Of a DNA stretch of 64,000 nt, positions 11,137 through 18,700 are shown in pieces. Position 1 is the stretch's first letter. Each line of letters opens with the position of its first letter. The notes beneath the pieces are model-generated. The model had not been told where the DNA came from, did no database searches, and saw only the letters and a program-made list of their open reading frames with translations. The position numbers and the translations under genes were made by a program. Origin of the DNA: Polyangium fumosum (GTDB taxonomy: Bacteria > Myxococcota_A > Polyangia > Polyangiales > Polyangiaceae); the NCBI RefSeq assembly GCF_005144585.1, contig NZ_SSMQ01000018.1, positions 118,715-182,714 on the forward strand, written 5' to 3'.

Positions 11137-11685
11137 TCATTGCAAAGCCCGCACGAGCGCCGCGGCCCGCGCTCGCACGTCGTCGTTCGGATCGTCCTCC
11201 GCCATCGGCTCGGCGATCCCTGCGAATTCGCGCCATCGCGCCTGCTCCATCGCGTAAATCGCCGCTCGTCGCACGCCTGCGTCGCGATGATTCGCGAGAT
11301 CCCCGAAGCAGCCGAAGAGCTCCGCGTCGAACGTGGGCCCGGCCGTCACCGCGAGCTTGTACGCCGCCCAGATTCCCTCGGCCTCGGTCCGCGCTTCGCT
11401 GCAAAGCGTGAGGATCTCGGCGCGCTCGTACACCGGGAGGCTCCGCCGGATGACCTCGATCGTGTGCTCGCTCCGCGGCCCTTCCACGTCGAACCACTTG
11501 AGCCCGAGCCGATGATCGTCCACGTATCGGATGCGGCAGTCGCTCGCGGGTGTGGCCCACTCGTAGACGAGCGGCTGATGGTCGAGCGGCTCGATCCGGT
11601 TCCACAGGAACCAGTTTCCCGCGGCGAACTGCCGGACCGTCTCCGTTTGTACTCCGTCCTTGAGCAGAAGCCGCCTCGCCTGCAT
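11137..11685 (-). CDS. hypothetical protein with HEAT-like C-terminus
   Basis: Protein of 182 residues that I do not recognise as a named family. The N-terminal half is a compact alpha/beta-looking region rich in aromatic residues (NWFLWNRIEPL, RIRYVDDHRLGLKWFD). The C-terminal about 80 residues look like two to three HEAT-type helical repeats (FGDLANHRDAGVRRAAIYAM and AEDDPNDDVRARAAALV). No signal peptide or membrane segment is visible. It is divergent from ureD across a 156-base gap. The start is an ATG at 11685. Confidence 0.7.
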   Translation of the reverse strand: MQARRLLLKDGVQTETVRQFAAGNWFLWNRIEPLDHQPLVYEWATPASDCRIRYVDDHRLGLKWFDVEGPRSEHTIEVIRRSLPVYERAEILTLCSEARTEAEGIWAAYKLAVTAGPTFDAELFGCFGDLANHRDAGVRRAAIYAMEQARWREFAGIAEPMAEDDPNDDVRARAAALVRALQ

Positions 11686-11841
11686 CAGAATCGCCTCCGA
11701 GCGCCGATGGTACAGGTCACGCCCAGGACGTCAATCCCGTCGCCGGAAGATGACGAGGTGCGGCAATCGTCTTGCTCCTTGCGCGCCTGCAATCCCGCCT
11801 TGACGCCCGGCCCCTCTCGCTGTGCAATCGTTGTCCTCTCC

Positions 11842-12702
11842 ATGCACCGGCCCGAATCCATCCTGCCTGCCTCTGCCACCGTGCCCGGTGCCGGATCGAT
11901 CGTCGTCGAACGTGTCGCCTCCGCGTCCACGGTCCTCACCGCGCGCGCGTCCGCGCCGCTCAAGCTCCTCGTCCCGCGCCCGCGCGGCGCATCCGCGTGG
12001 GTGTATGCGGCGACCTTCGGCGGCGGCTTGCTGGCTGGCGACTCCATCGATCTCGAGGTCCGCGTCGGCCCCGGCGCGTCGGCGCTCTGCGCCACGCAGG
12101 CGTCCACGAAGGTCTACAAGAGCGAACACGGGAAGTTGGCCTGCCAAACCTTGTCGGCGACGGTCGGCGAGAGCGCCCTTTTTGCGCTGCTCCCGGATCC
12201 GGTTTGTCCTTTTGCCGGCGCCGTCTATCAGCAGCGCCAGCGCGTCGAGCTCGCGCCCGGCGCCACCCTCGTCCTCGTCGATGGCCTCGTCTCGGGCCGC
12301 GCGGCGCGCGGGGAGCGGTATGCCTTCACCTCGTACCGGACCGTCACCGAGGTCGTCCAGGAGAACCGCCTCCTCGTGCTCGATGCGCTCACGCTCGAAA
12401 ATACCGCCGAATCCAACATTGCCGAACGTATGGGGCGGTTCGATGGGTTCGCGACGGCCGTCCTCGTCGGCCCTCGGATCGAGACGGCCGCGGCCGCCCT
12501 CGTCGAATCCCTCGCGCGCCAGCCCCTCCGCTCGCCGGATCACGCACGAAACCCGCTGCTCGCGACCGCCAGCCCCCTCCCCGGAGGCGCCGTGCTGCGC
12601 GTGGCGAGCGAGGAGCCGGAAGCCGTCGCGGCCTTTCTCCGCACCTCCCTTGCCTTCCTCGCCCCGCTCCTCGGCGACGACCCCTGGGCGAGAAAATGGT
12701 AG
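11842..12702 (+). CDS. ureD: urease accessory protein UreD
   Basis: Scaffold protein that binds the urease apoprotein together with UreF and UreG for nickel insertion. The frame is open far upstream, but the ATG at 11842 gives 286 residues, the normal UreD length, and starts just before the conserved core. Diagnostic segments are LLVPRPRGASAWVYAATFGGGLLAGDS and the central ALFALLPDPVCPFAGAVYQQ, followed by LVDGLVSGR. It opens the urease operon, with ureAB starting 76 bases downstream. Confidence 0.93.
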   Translation: MHRPESILPASATVPGAGSIVVERVASASTVLTARASAPLKLLVPRPRGASAWVYAATFGGGLLAGDSIDLEVRVGPGASALCATQASTKVYKSEHGKLACQTLSATVGESALFALLPDPVCPFAGAVYQQRQRVELAPGATLVLVDGLVSGRAARGERYAFTSYRTVTEVVQENRLLVLDALTLENTAESNIAERMGRFDGFATAVLVGPRIETAAAALVESLARQPLRSPDHARNPLLATASPLPGGAVLRVASEEPEAVAAFLRTSLAFLAPLLGDDPWARKW

Positions 12703-12778
12703 CGCTCGAAAAACGGTCTTGACGCGACGCGTCGATGTGGTGTAATCGAGAGCTGGGCGGGGGGCTCCCGGTGAGGCC

Positions 12779-13540
12779 ATGCATCTCTCTCCTCGCGAGC
12801 TGGATAAGCTGCTCCTTCACAATGCTGGCTTTCTGGCGCAGAAGCGCCTCGCCCGCGGGGTGCGGCTCAACGTGCCGGAGAGCGTCGCGCTCATCGCCAC
12901 GCAGCTCCTCGAATTCATTCGGGATGGGCGGCGCGTCGAGGAGCTCATGGACCTCGGACGTAAGCTGCTCGGACGCAATCAGGTCCTGGAGGGCGTACCG
13001 GAGCTCGTGACCGAAGTGCAGGTCGAGGGCACGTTCCCCGATGGAACGAAGCTCGTCACGGTCCACCACCCCATTGCGGCCGAGCACGGCGATCTCGGCC
13101 TCGCCCTTTACGGGAGCTTCCTCCCTGTACCCGATCGTTCGTTCTTCGCCGAAGCGCCGAGCGGGCCCATGCCGGGGGAAATTCTGCCCGCGGAGGGGAC
13201 GCTCGTGCTGAACGAGGGACGCGCCTCGATCTCGCTCCGTGTCACGAACCTGGCCGACCGCCCGATCCAGGTGGGCAGCCACTACCATTTCATCGAGGCG
13301 AACCCGTACCTGCGCTTCGACCGCGAGAAAGCCTATGGCCGGCGGCTCGACATTCCGGCGGGCACGGCCGTGCGCTTCGAGCCTGGCGAGACGAAGACGG
13401 TCTCGCTCGTGGAGATCGCCGGCGAGCGGATCATCCGCGGCGGCAATGCCCTCGCCGACGGCCCCGTCGGCCCCGATGGCCTCGCCCGCGCGATGGAGCG
13501 CGTCCGCGCGCTCGGCTTCGCCCACGAAACCGAACCCTGA
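12779..13540 (+). CDS. ureAB: urease gamma-beta fused subunit
   Basis: Small structural subunits of urease encoded as one polypeptide of 253 residues. Residues 1 to about 100 are UreA/gamma ([41 protein letters not shown]). Residues from about 125 are UreB/beta ([52 protein letters not shown]). Most bacteria carry separate ureA and ureB genes; a fused subunit is known from Helicobacter UreA, so this is an uncommon but recognised form. Neighbours ureD and ureC confirm the assignment. Confidence 0.95.
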   Translation: MHLSPRELDKLLLHNAGFLAQKRLARGVRLNVPESVALIATQLLEFIRDGRRVEELMDLGRKLLGRNQVLEGVPELVTEVQVEGTFPDGTKLVTVHHPIAAEHGDLGLALYGSFLPVPDRSFFAEAPSGPMPGEILPAEGTLVLNEGRASISLRVTNLADRPIQVGSHYHFIEANPYLRFDREKAYGRRLDIPAGTAVRFEPGETKTVSLVEIAGERIIRGGNALADGPVGPDGLARAMERVRALGFAHETEP

Positions 13541-13563
13541 CTCGATTTCGATCGGAGGACGCC

Positions 13564-15279
13564 ATGTCCCGCATCATCGACCGACGCACCTATGCCGAGA
13601 TCTTCGGCCCGACCACCCGAGACCGGGTCCGGCTCGGCGACACCGATCTGATCATCGAGATCGAAAAAGATTTTACGGTGTACGGCGACGAGTGCAAATT
13701 CGGCGGGGGCAAGGTTCTCCGGGATGGAATGGGCCAGCGCGCGGGCGCGGCCCAGCGGGATGCCCTCGATTGCGTGATCACGAACGTCGTCGTCGTCGAC
13801 TGGACCGGCATCTACAAGGCCGACATCGGCATCAAGGACGGCCTCATCACGGGGATCGGAAAAGCGGGCAACCCCGACGTCATGGCCGGCGTCACGCCAG
13901 GAATGGTGGTTGGCCCGACGACCGAGGCCATCGCGGGCGAGGGGCTGATCGTGACGGCGGGCGGGGTCGACACGCACATCCATTTCATCTGCCCGCAGCA
14001 ATGCGACGAGGCGATCGCCTCGGGGATCACCACGATGATCGGCGGCGGCACCGGCCCGGCGACAGGGACGAACGCGACGACGTGCACCCCGGGCGCCCAC
14101 CACCTCCGCATGATGCTGGAAGCGACCGACGGGCTGCCGCTCAACTTTGGCTTCACCGGGAAAGGCAATTCGTCCAAACCCGAAGGCCTGCACGAGCAAA
14201 TCCAGGCCGGTGCGATCGGGCTCAAGCTACATGAGGACTGGGGCACGACGCCCGCGGCCATCGATTGCTGCCTCTCCGTGGCCGAGCAATACGACGTACA
14301 GGTGACGATTCACACCGACACCCTGAACGAGAGCGCGGCCGTCGAGCATTCGATTGCATCGTTCAAGGGCCGCTCGATCCACGCGTACCACAGCGAGGGC
14401 GCGGGCGGCGGCCACGCGCCCGACATTCTCCGTGTTTGCGGCGAGCCCAACGTGCTCCCCTCGTCGACGAACCCCACGCGCCCCTTCACGGTGAACACGC
14501 TCGACGAGCACCTCGACATGCTCATGGTCTGTCACCACCTCGACCGGAGCATCCCCGAGGACGTCGCATTCGCGGAGTCGCGCATTCGCGGCGAGACGAT
14601 CGCAGCGGAAGACATCCTGCACGACATGGGCGCGATCTCGATCATTTCCTCGGATTCGCAGGCGATGGGCCGGGTCGGCGAGTCCATCACACGCACCTGG
14701 CAAACGGCCGACAAGATGCGCAAGCAGCGCGGGCGGCTCGCGGACGAGCGCGGCGACCACGACAACCTCCGCGTGCGCCGTTACGTCGCGAAATACACCA
14801 TCAACCCCGCCGTCGCGCACGGCGCCTCGCACCTCATTGGCTCGGTCGAGGTCGGCAAGCTTGCAGACCTCGTCCTGTGGCGCCCGGCATTTTTCGGGGC
14901 CAAACCCGAGATCGTGATCAAGGGCGGCGTCATCGCATGGGCGCAGATGGGCGATCCAAATGCATCGATCCCGACGCCGCAGCCGGTCCGCATGCGTCCG
15001 ATGTTCGCGAGCTTCGGCCGCGCGCCGGGGCGAGCCTCGATCGCGTTCGTGAGCGGCGCGTCGATCGCATCCGGCGTGGCAGCCTCGTATGGCCTCGGCA
15101 AACGGATCGAGGCCGCGCGCGGGTGCCGCGCGCTCGGGAAAAAGGACATGCGGCTGAACGACACCTTGCCTCGCATCACCGTGGATCCGGAGACGTACGC
15201 GGTGACGGCGGACGGCGTGCGCCTCACGTGCGAGCCCGCGAAGGTCTTACCCCTCGCGCAAAGGTTTTTCTTGTTCTGA
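13564..15279 (+). CDS. ureC: urease catalytic subunit alpha UreC
   Basis: Nickel metallohydrolase subunit that splits urea to ammonia and carbamate. It has 571 residues, the usual length. Nickel ligands are visible at His138 and His140 (DTHIHF), the carbamylated lysine at Lys221 (GLKLHEDWG) and the nickel ligand Asp364 (SSDSQAMGR). The active-site flap carries the histidine near 324 ([20 protein letters not shown]). A GGAGG ribosome site precedes the ATG at 13564. No catalytic residue appears to be missing, so the enzyme should be active if nickel is delivered. Confidence 0.98.
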   Translation: MSRIIDRRTYAEIFGPTTRDRVRLGDTDLIIEIEKDFTVYGDECKFGGGKVLRDGMGQRAGAAQRDALDCVITNVVVVDWTGIYKADIGIKDGLITGIGKAGNPDVMAGVTPGMVVGPTTEAIAGEGLIVTAGGVDTHIHFICPQQCDEAIASGITTMIGGGTGPATGTNATTCTPGAHHLRMMLEATDGLPLNFGFTGKGNSSKPEGLHEQIQAGAIGLKLHEDWGTTPAAIDCCLSVAEQYDVQVTIHTDTLNESAAVEHSIASFKGRSIHAYHSEGAGGGHAPDILRVCGEPNVLPSSTNPTRPFTVNTLDEHLDMLMVCHHLDRSIPEDVAFAESRIRGETIAAEDILHDMGAISIISSDSQAMGRVGESITRTWQTADKMRKQRGRLADERGDHDNLRVRRYVAKYTINPAVAHGASHLIGSVEVGKLADLVLWRPAFFGAKPEIVIKGGVIAWAQMGDPNASIPTPQPVRMRPMFASFGRAPGRASIAFVSGASIASGVAASYGLGKRIEAARGCRALGKKDMRLNDTLPRITVDPETYAVTADGVRLTCEPAKVLPLAQRFFLF

Positions 15280-15289
15280 TCGTCTCGCC

Positions 15290-15958
15290 ATGGCCCTCTC
15301 GCTCCTCCTGCTCCAGCTCGCCGATTCGGCCTTTCCGACGGGGGGATTCGCGCATTCCGGCGGGCTCGAAGCGGCGGCGCAGCTCGGCGAAATCACGGGG
15401 CCTTCGAGCCTCGAACGATTCCTCCTGCACAACCTGGAGCAAGCCGGCGCCGGCGCCTTGCCGATGGTCACGGCCGCCCACGCCGCCCCCGAGAGGTTCC
15501 CCGCGCTCGATCGACGTCAGGATGCGTTCCTGACGAACCACGTGGCGAACCGGGCGAGCCGCGCGCAAGGACGGGCGTGGCTCGCGGCGGCCTCGCATTC
15601 GTTCGGAATCGCGTCCCTGCGCGAGCTTCGCGCGCGCTCGCGCGAGGACGAATCGTTCTGCGGGCATTTCGCGCCGCTCTTCGGCGCCATCGCCGCGCGG
15701 CTCGGGCTCGCGCGCGGCGAGGCGCAGCGGCTCTTTCTGTTCTTGCACCTCCGCGGCCTCGTCTCCAGCGCCGTGCGCTTGAGCCTCCTTGGGCCGCTGG
15801 AGGCGCAGGCGCTGCAATACCAACTCACGGGCGCGGTCCTCGCGGTCCTCGCCCGGCACGAAATGCGCGGGGCGGAGGACCTCGCGACGACCGCGCCGCT
15901 CGTCGATCTTTTCCAGGGCCACCAGGACCGGCTTTATTCGCGTCTGTTTTCGAGCTGA
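15290..15958 (+). CDS. ureF: urease accessory protein UreF
   Basis: All-helical maturation factor of 222 residues that links UreD to the GTPase UreG and acts as an activator or fidelity checkpoint. Family hallmarks are the N-terminal LLLLQLADSAFPTGGFAHSGGLEAA and the C-terminal segment SAVRLSLLGPLEAQALQ. It starts 11 bases after ureC, and ureG follows 16 bases downstream, so all are on one transcript. Confidence 0.93.
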   Translation: MALSLLLLQLADSAFPTGGFAHSGGLEAAAQLGEITGPSSLERFLLHNLEQAGAGALPMVTAAHAAPERFPALDRRQDAFLTNHVANRASRAQGRAWLAAASHSFGIASLRELRARSREDESFCGHFAPLFGAIAARLGLARGEAQRLFLFLHLRGLVSSAVRLSLLGPLEAQALQYQLTGAVLAVLARHEMRGAEDLATTAPLVDLFQGHQDRLYSRLFSS

Positions 15959-15973
15959 ATTCCGGAGAGAAGC

Positions 15974-16726
15974 ATGCACGGCCATTCTCACGAACATGGG
16001 CACGATCACGGGCACACGCACGAGCACATGGAGCACCCGGGGCGCTTCGAGGAGCGTGCTCGGCCGCTCGCGCGCGCCTTCGACGAGCGCGCCTTCACGG
16101 TCGGCATCGGCGGGCCGGTGGGCAGCGGCAAAACAGCGCTCGTGCTCGCGCTCTGCCGGAGCCTGCGGGAACGCATGAGCCTGGCGGTCGTCACGAACGA
16201 CATCTTTACCCGCGAGGACGGCGAGTTTCTCATCCGGAACAAGGCCCTGCCCTCGGATCGCATTCGCGCCGTGGAGACGGGCGGCTGCCCGCACGCGGCG
16301 ATCCGCGAGGACATCACCGCGAACCTGCTCGCGCTCGAAGAGCTCTCGGCGCAGCACCGGCCGGAGATGCTCCTCATCGAGTCCGGCGGTGACAACCTCG
16401 CGGCGAACTTCAGCCGGGAGCTCGCCGATTACATCATCTACGTGATCGACGTGGCCGGCGGCGACAAGGTCCCGCGCAAGGGCGGGCCCGGGATCACCCA
16501 ATCGGACCTCCTGGTCATCAACAAGACGGACCTCGCGGGCGCGGTGGGCGCCGACCTTGGCGTGATGGAGCGGGACGCCAAGGCGATTCGTGGCGGCGGT
16601 CCCATGGTCTTCACGCAAGCGACGAAGGACGTCGGGGTCGAAGCGATCGTGAACCACATCGTCCACGCGTACCAGCATGCGCGTGGCATCGATCATCGAG
16701 CCGATGGGATAAAATTTATCCGATGA
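15974..16726 (+). CDS. ureG: urease GTPase UreG with histidine-rich N-terminal tail
   Basis: SIMIBI-class GTPase that delivers nickel to the urease active site. P-loop GGPVGSGKT at 46-54, the nickel-binding CPH motif at 105-107 and the guanine-specifying NKTD (VINKTDLAG) are all present. Residues 1-21 hold ten histidines alternating with Gly, Asp, Glu, Ser or Thr, a nickel-storage tail seen in only some UreG proteins. No ureE, the usual histidine-rich nickel chaperone, lies in this operon, so the tail may take over that job (inference). The last 20 bases of the gene contain the palindrome proposed as an RtcR site. Confidence 0.95.
   Translation: MHGHSHEHGHDHGHTHEHMEHPGRFEERARPLARAFDERAFTVGIGGPVGSGKTALVLALCRSLRERMSLAVVTNDIFTREDGEFLIRNKALPSDRIRAVETGGCPHAAIREDITANLLALEELSAQHRPEMLLIESGGDNLAANFSRELADYIIYVIDVAGGDKVPRKGGPGITQSDLLVINKTDLAGAVGADLGVMERDAKAIRGGGPMVFTQATKDVGVEAIVNHIVHAYQHARGIDHRADGIKFIR
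16707..16721. promoter_or_regulatory. candidate RtcR upstream activator site, small-RNA cluster
   Basis: GGATAAAATTTATCC is a perfect inverted repeat (seven-base arms, one-base centre) at the very end of ureG. It is centred about 130 bases upstream of the predicted sigma-54 start site at about 16844, a normal distance for an enhancer-binding protein. The CCGATG flanks repeat on both sides. It resembles sites ahead of rtcBA and of the TROVE-linked RNA. Confidence 0.55.
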
Positions 16727-16816
16727 GATAGTCGATTTTCCAGACGCCTCCTCGTCCTTTGCGAAACAGACCACCAAATCCGGCCCCAAACGCGCCGTGG
16801 CGGGGTCCTGGCCGGC

Positions 16817-16833
16817 TTGGCACGGCGCCTGCT
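16817..16833 (+). promoter_or_regulatory. sigma-54 promoter of the tRNA-mimic RNA cluster
   Basis: TTGGCACGGCGCCTGCT has GG at 16819-16820 and GC at 16831-16832 with exactly ten bases between, and the -24 block TTGGCACG matches the consensus perfectly. Transcription should begin near 16843-16845, about ten bases before the tRNA-like RNA. No coding region begins within the next 1000 bases on this strand, so its product must be the non-coding cluster. Confidence 0.8.
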
Positions 16834-16853
16834 TCAAGGGGGAACACGAAGAC

Positions 16854-16980
16854 GCCAGGATAGCTCAGAGGTAGAGCACGTAAAAAAAAACCTTGGCCGG
16901 TTTTCTCCGGCAACGGCAGTGATGGCCAGGGTTACTTCCATTAAAGGACGTGGTCGCGGGTTCGAATCCCGCTCCTGGTA
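16854..16980 (+). ncRNA. tRNA-mimic RNA with an inserted Y-RNA-like arm, copy 1
   Basis: This folds as a tRNA whose acceptor stem GCCAGGA (16854-16860) pairs with TCCTGGT (16973-16979). The D arm is GCTC-AGAGGTA-GAGC (16863-16877) with the GG that docks on the T loop. The variable segment is TGGTC and the T arm is GCGGG-TTCGAAT-CCCGC (16956-16972). Between the D arm and an anticodon-like arm (CTTCC/GGACG, six-base loop) lies about 56 bases forming an extra arm. In it GTAA pairs with TTAC across an A-rich bulge, CCTTGGCC (16891-16898) pairs with GGCCAGGG (16924-16931), and an internal loop (GGTTTTCT and CAGTGAT) is capped by a GNRA hairpin CCG-GCAA-CGG. There is no encoded CCA. A normal decoding tRNA is unlikely. 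The best reading is a YrlA-type Y RNA that mimics tRNA (inference). Confidence 0.75.
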
Positions 16981-17022
16981 CCGCGAAGGGTTCGGGTTCC
17001 CCCTCGTTCCCTTTGCGCGCAA

Positions 17023-17110
17023 GCTCCCGGGCAGTGAGGCACGCGGTTCCTTCGTTTTGGATACGAAAAAGACCCCGCGGCCGGTTTTCTCCCGAGGAGC
17101 GAGCGTTTTT
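17023..17110 (+). ncRNA. Y-RNA-like hairpin RNA between the two tRNA mimics
   Basis: A long hairpin. The outer stem is GCTCCCGGG (17023-17031) with CCCGAGGAGC (17091-17100, one bulged A). An internal loop has CAGTGA (17032-17037) opposite GGTTTTCT (17083-17090). The inner stem is GGC-A-CGCGG with CCGCG-GCC, and the cap TTCGT/ACGAA closes a seven-base loop TTTGGAT. A run of five T follows at 17106-17110. The same internal-loop strands occur, in reversed order, in the two flanking tRNA mimics. The same overall fold, with near-identical cap sequence, occurs at 22111-22194 beside the TROVE gene. No promoter is seen directly upstream, so it is probably part of the transcript starting near 16844. 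Confidence 0.68.
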
Positions 17111-17143
17111 CAAAGTGAGATGGACGGATACGAGACGATAGAA

Positions 17144-17269
17144 GCCAGGATAGCTCAGAGGTAGAGCGCGTAAAAACACCTTGGTCGCTATTCTCCGGCG
17201 ACGGCAGTGATGACGAGGGTTACTCCGCTGTCAACGGCGAGGTCGCGGGTTCGAGTCCCGCTCCTGGCG
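17144..17269 (+). ncRNA. tRNA-mimic RNA with an inserted Y-RNA-like arm, copy 2
   Basis: Paralogue of the RNA at 16854. The acceptor GCCAGGA (17144-17150) pairs perfectly with TCCTGGC (17262-17268), with the same D arm and a T arm GCGGG-TTCGAGT-CCCGC. The anticodon-like arm is CTCCG/CGGCG around a canonical-looking loop CTGTCAA, with a five-base variable loop AGGTC. Against copy 1 the arm shows compensating changes (C-G to T-A, G-C to C-G), which supports pairing. The inserted arm has CCTTGGTC (17179-17186) opposite GACGAGGG with one mismatch, the strands GCTATTCT and CAGTGAT, and a GCGA tetraloop. tRNA-finding software might report a tRNA-Asp(GTC) with an odd intron; no bacterial splicing system would explain that. 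Confidence 0.75.
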
Positions 17270-17295
17270 CTTGGAAGGCTCGGAAGGAGCTTTCT

Positions 17296-17325
17296 GCCCG
17301 ATCCCCTCCATGGGGATCGGGCTTT
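17296..17325 (+). terminator. intrinsic terminator of the small-RNA cluster
   Basis: GCCCGATCCCC (17296-17306) and GGGGATCGGGC (17312-17322) form an 11-bp perfect stem with loop TCCAT, followed by TTT and a T-rich stretch. It lies 27 bases after tRNA mimic 2 and closes the 16.84-17.3 kb transcript. Confidence 0.7.
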
Positions 17326-17347
17326 GCCGTTTCGTATAGAGGACGCC

Positions 17348-17860
17348 TCAGAGCGTCTTCCGCATTCGAATCATCTCCTCACCGAAGCCCTGCCGTGCGT
17401 AGAGCGCACGGGCGCGCGTGTTCGCGGGCCACACGTGGAGCGTCAACGCCGACAGCCCGCGGTCCCGCGCCCATGCCTCCGTGGCAGCCAGGAGCGCGCT
17501 CCCCACGCCCTTGCCCTCATGCCCTGGCACCGTCGCGAGGTCTTCGACGTGGCCCACCGGCTGCTGGGTGAAATGGTCCACCGCCGTCCTCACCCATACG
17601 AAGCCGATCAACGCCCCAGCCGTCTCCGCGATCAGCACGACCTCGCCCATCGGCGTCTTCGACGGCGGCTCGGGCAAGGCCTGCCGTTCGAGCAGCGCCG
17701 CCGCGCTCTCGCGCTGGCGGGCGATGAGCTCTTGGAGCGTGAACCAGGCAGGAAAGCCGACACTCGTCGAGCGCTCGAAGAGCGCGAGCACGAGCGCGCG
17801 CTCGGCCTCGTTCTCGATTCGTAGGGGGCGAATGGTCACTTCGGCCGCAGGCGGAACCAT
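17348..17860 (-). CDS. GNAT-family N-acetyltransferase
   Basis: Acetyl-CoA-dependent acetyltransferase of about 170 residues. The acetyl-CoA loop is seen in VEDLATVPGHEGKGVGSALL, followed by the AWARDRGLSALTLHVW and NTRARALYARQGF segments typical of GNAT strands and helices. The ATG at 17860 is preferred over a non-ATG start 36 bases upstream, because the conserved fold begins at VTIRPLRIENEAERA. The substrate is unknown. It runs convergently toward the small-RNA terminator. Confidence 0.85.
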   Translation of the reverse strand: MVPPAAEVTIRPLRIENEAERALVLALFERSTSVGFPAWFTLQELIARQRESAAALLERQALPEPPSKTPMGEVVLIAETAGALIGFVWVRTAVDHFTQQPVGHVEDLATVPGHEGKGVGSALLAATEAWARDRGLSALTLHVWPANTRARALYARQGFGEEMIRMRKTL

Positions 17861-17947
17861 GCCGCACGATACTACGTCGTGGGATGGGTTCGGCAAGCCA
17901 AGCGAGCCGCGGGGATGTGTCGAGCGAGGCTTTGTGCCCCGACGCCG

Positions 17948-18559
17948 TTACGGCCGCGTCGTGAGGATCGGTCCGCGCATGCTTCCCGCGCCGAGCCCGA
18001 TCAGGATCATCGACGTCCCGCCGAGGAGCAAATCGATTCCGACGAGCAAGCCGAGCGCCCAGGCGGCCGTGCTCGGCCAGCCGGCAAAGATGAGCACGCC
18101 GAGCGCCAGAGAGACGATGCCGTCGAAAAAGAGCCAGCCCCAGGCGGCGATATGGCGGTTCTGCACGGCCCGAATGAGCTTCACCAGGCCGCTCGCGATG
18201 AAAAATGCCGACAGCGTGAGCGTCAGCGTTAGCGTGCCCGTGACGGGGAAGGCTGCCACGAGCGCGCCGGCGATCACGAGCAGCACCGCGCCCACGAGCG
18301 ACCAGGCTCCGCCTCTCCAGCCACGGGCCTTGACCGCGTGAAACGCCTGGAAGATGCCGGCGATCACCATGACGAAACCGATCACGAGCGCCGTGACCAG
18401 GGAGGCGATCAGGGGCATGAGGAGCAAGAGAACGCCGAGCACCATGAAAGCGGCGCCGAGCCCGTAAAACCAGCCGCGGTTTTTCCGTACGACGTCCTCG
18501 ATCTGCCCGACCACCGTTATGCGGGTCGTGTCGATCGGCGCTTCCGGAGGCTGCATCAT
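17948..18559 (-). CDS. HdeD-like (DUF308) membrane protein
   Basis: Protein of 203 residues with about six hydrophobic segments arranged as repeated two-helix units (GLGAAFMVLGVLLLLMPLIA, WGWLFFDGIVSLALGVLIFA), as in the HdeD acid-resistance family. The ATG pair at 18559 follows AGGAGG with an eight-base spacer, which fixes the start; a GTG upstream is in frame but lies before this ribosome site. The E. coli homologue protects against acid at high cell density; the role here is not known. Confidence 0.87.
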   Translation of the reverse strand: MMQPPEAPIDTTRITVVGQIEDVVRKNRGWFYGLGAAFMVLGVLLLLMPLIASLVTALVIGFVMVIAGIFQAFHAVKARGWRGGAWSLVGAVLLVIAGALVAAFPVTGTLTLTLTLSAFFIASGLVKLIRAVQNRHIAAWGWLFFDGIVSLALGVLIFAGWPSTAAWALGLLVGIDLLLGGTSMILIGLGAGSMRGPILTTRP

Positions 18560-18700
18560 GAGGGTACCCTCCTTTTCCTGCACGGAACAGGGTGCCCCTC
18601 TCGGTGGGTGTCAAGCAGGTCGCCGCGCGTGAGGCGGCCCGAGCGATGGAATGGCGGGCAGGCCGCTCGTCGACCGAGCGAGTTCAGGAACGCGCGCCGG

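Noticed and set aside
11140..11841. N-terminal extension of UreD by 234 residues
   Set aside because: The extension overlaps the antisense of the HEAT-like gene, has no UreD similarity, and UreD homologues begin near the ATG at 11842.
16981..17022. Hairpin GCGAAGGG ... CCCTTTGC after tRNA mimic 1 as a terminator
   Set aside because: There is an eight-base stem but an 18-base loop and no T run; it may be a linker or processing site but cannot be called a terminator.
16854..17269. Ordinary tRNA genes with introns
   Set aside because: Insert position (after the D arm, not in the anticodon loop), its own stable conserved fold and the absence of a standard anticodon in copy 1 argue against spliced decoding tRNAs. 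Short protein-spliced introns of this kind are not known in bacteria.
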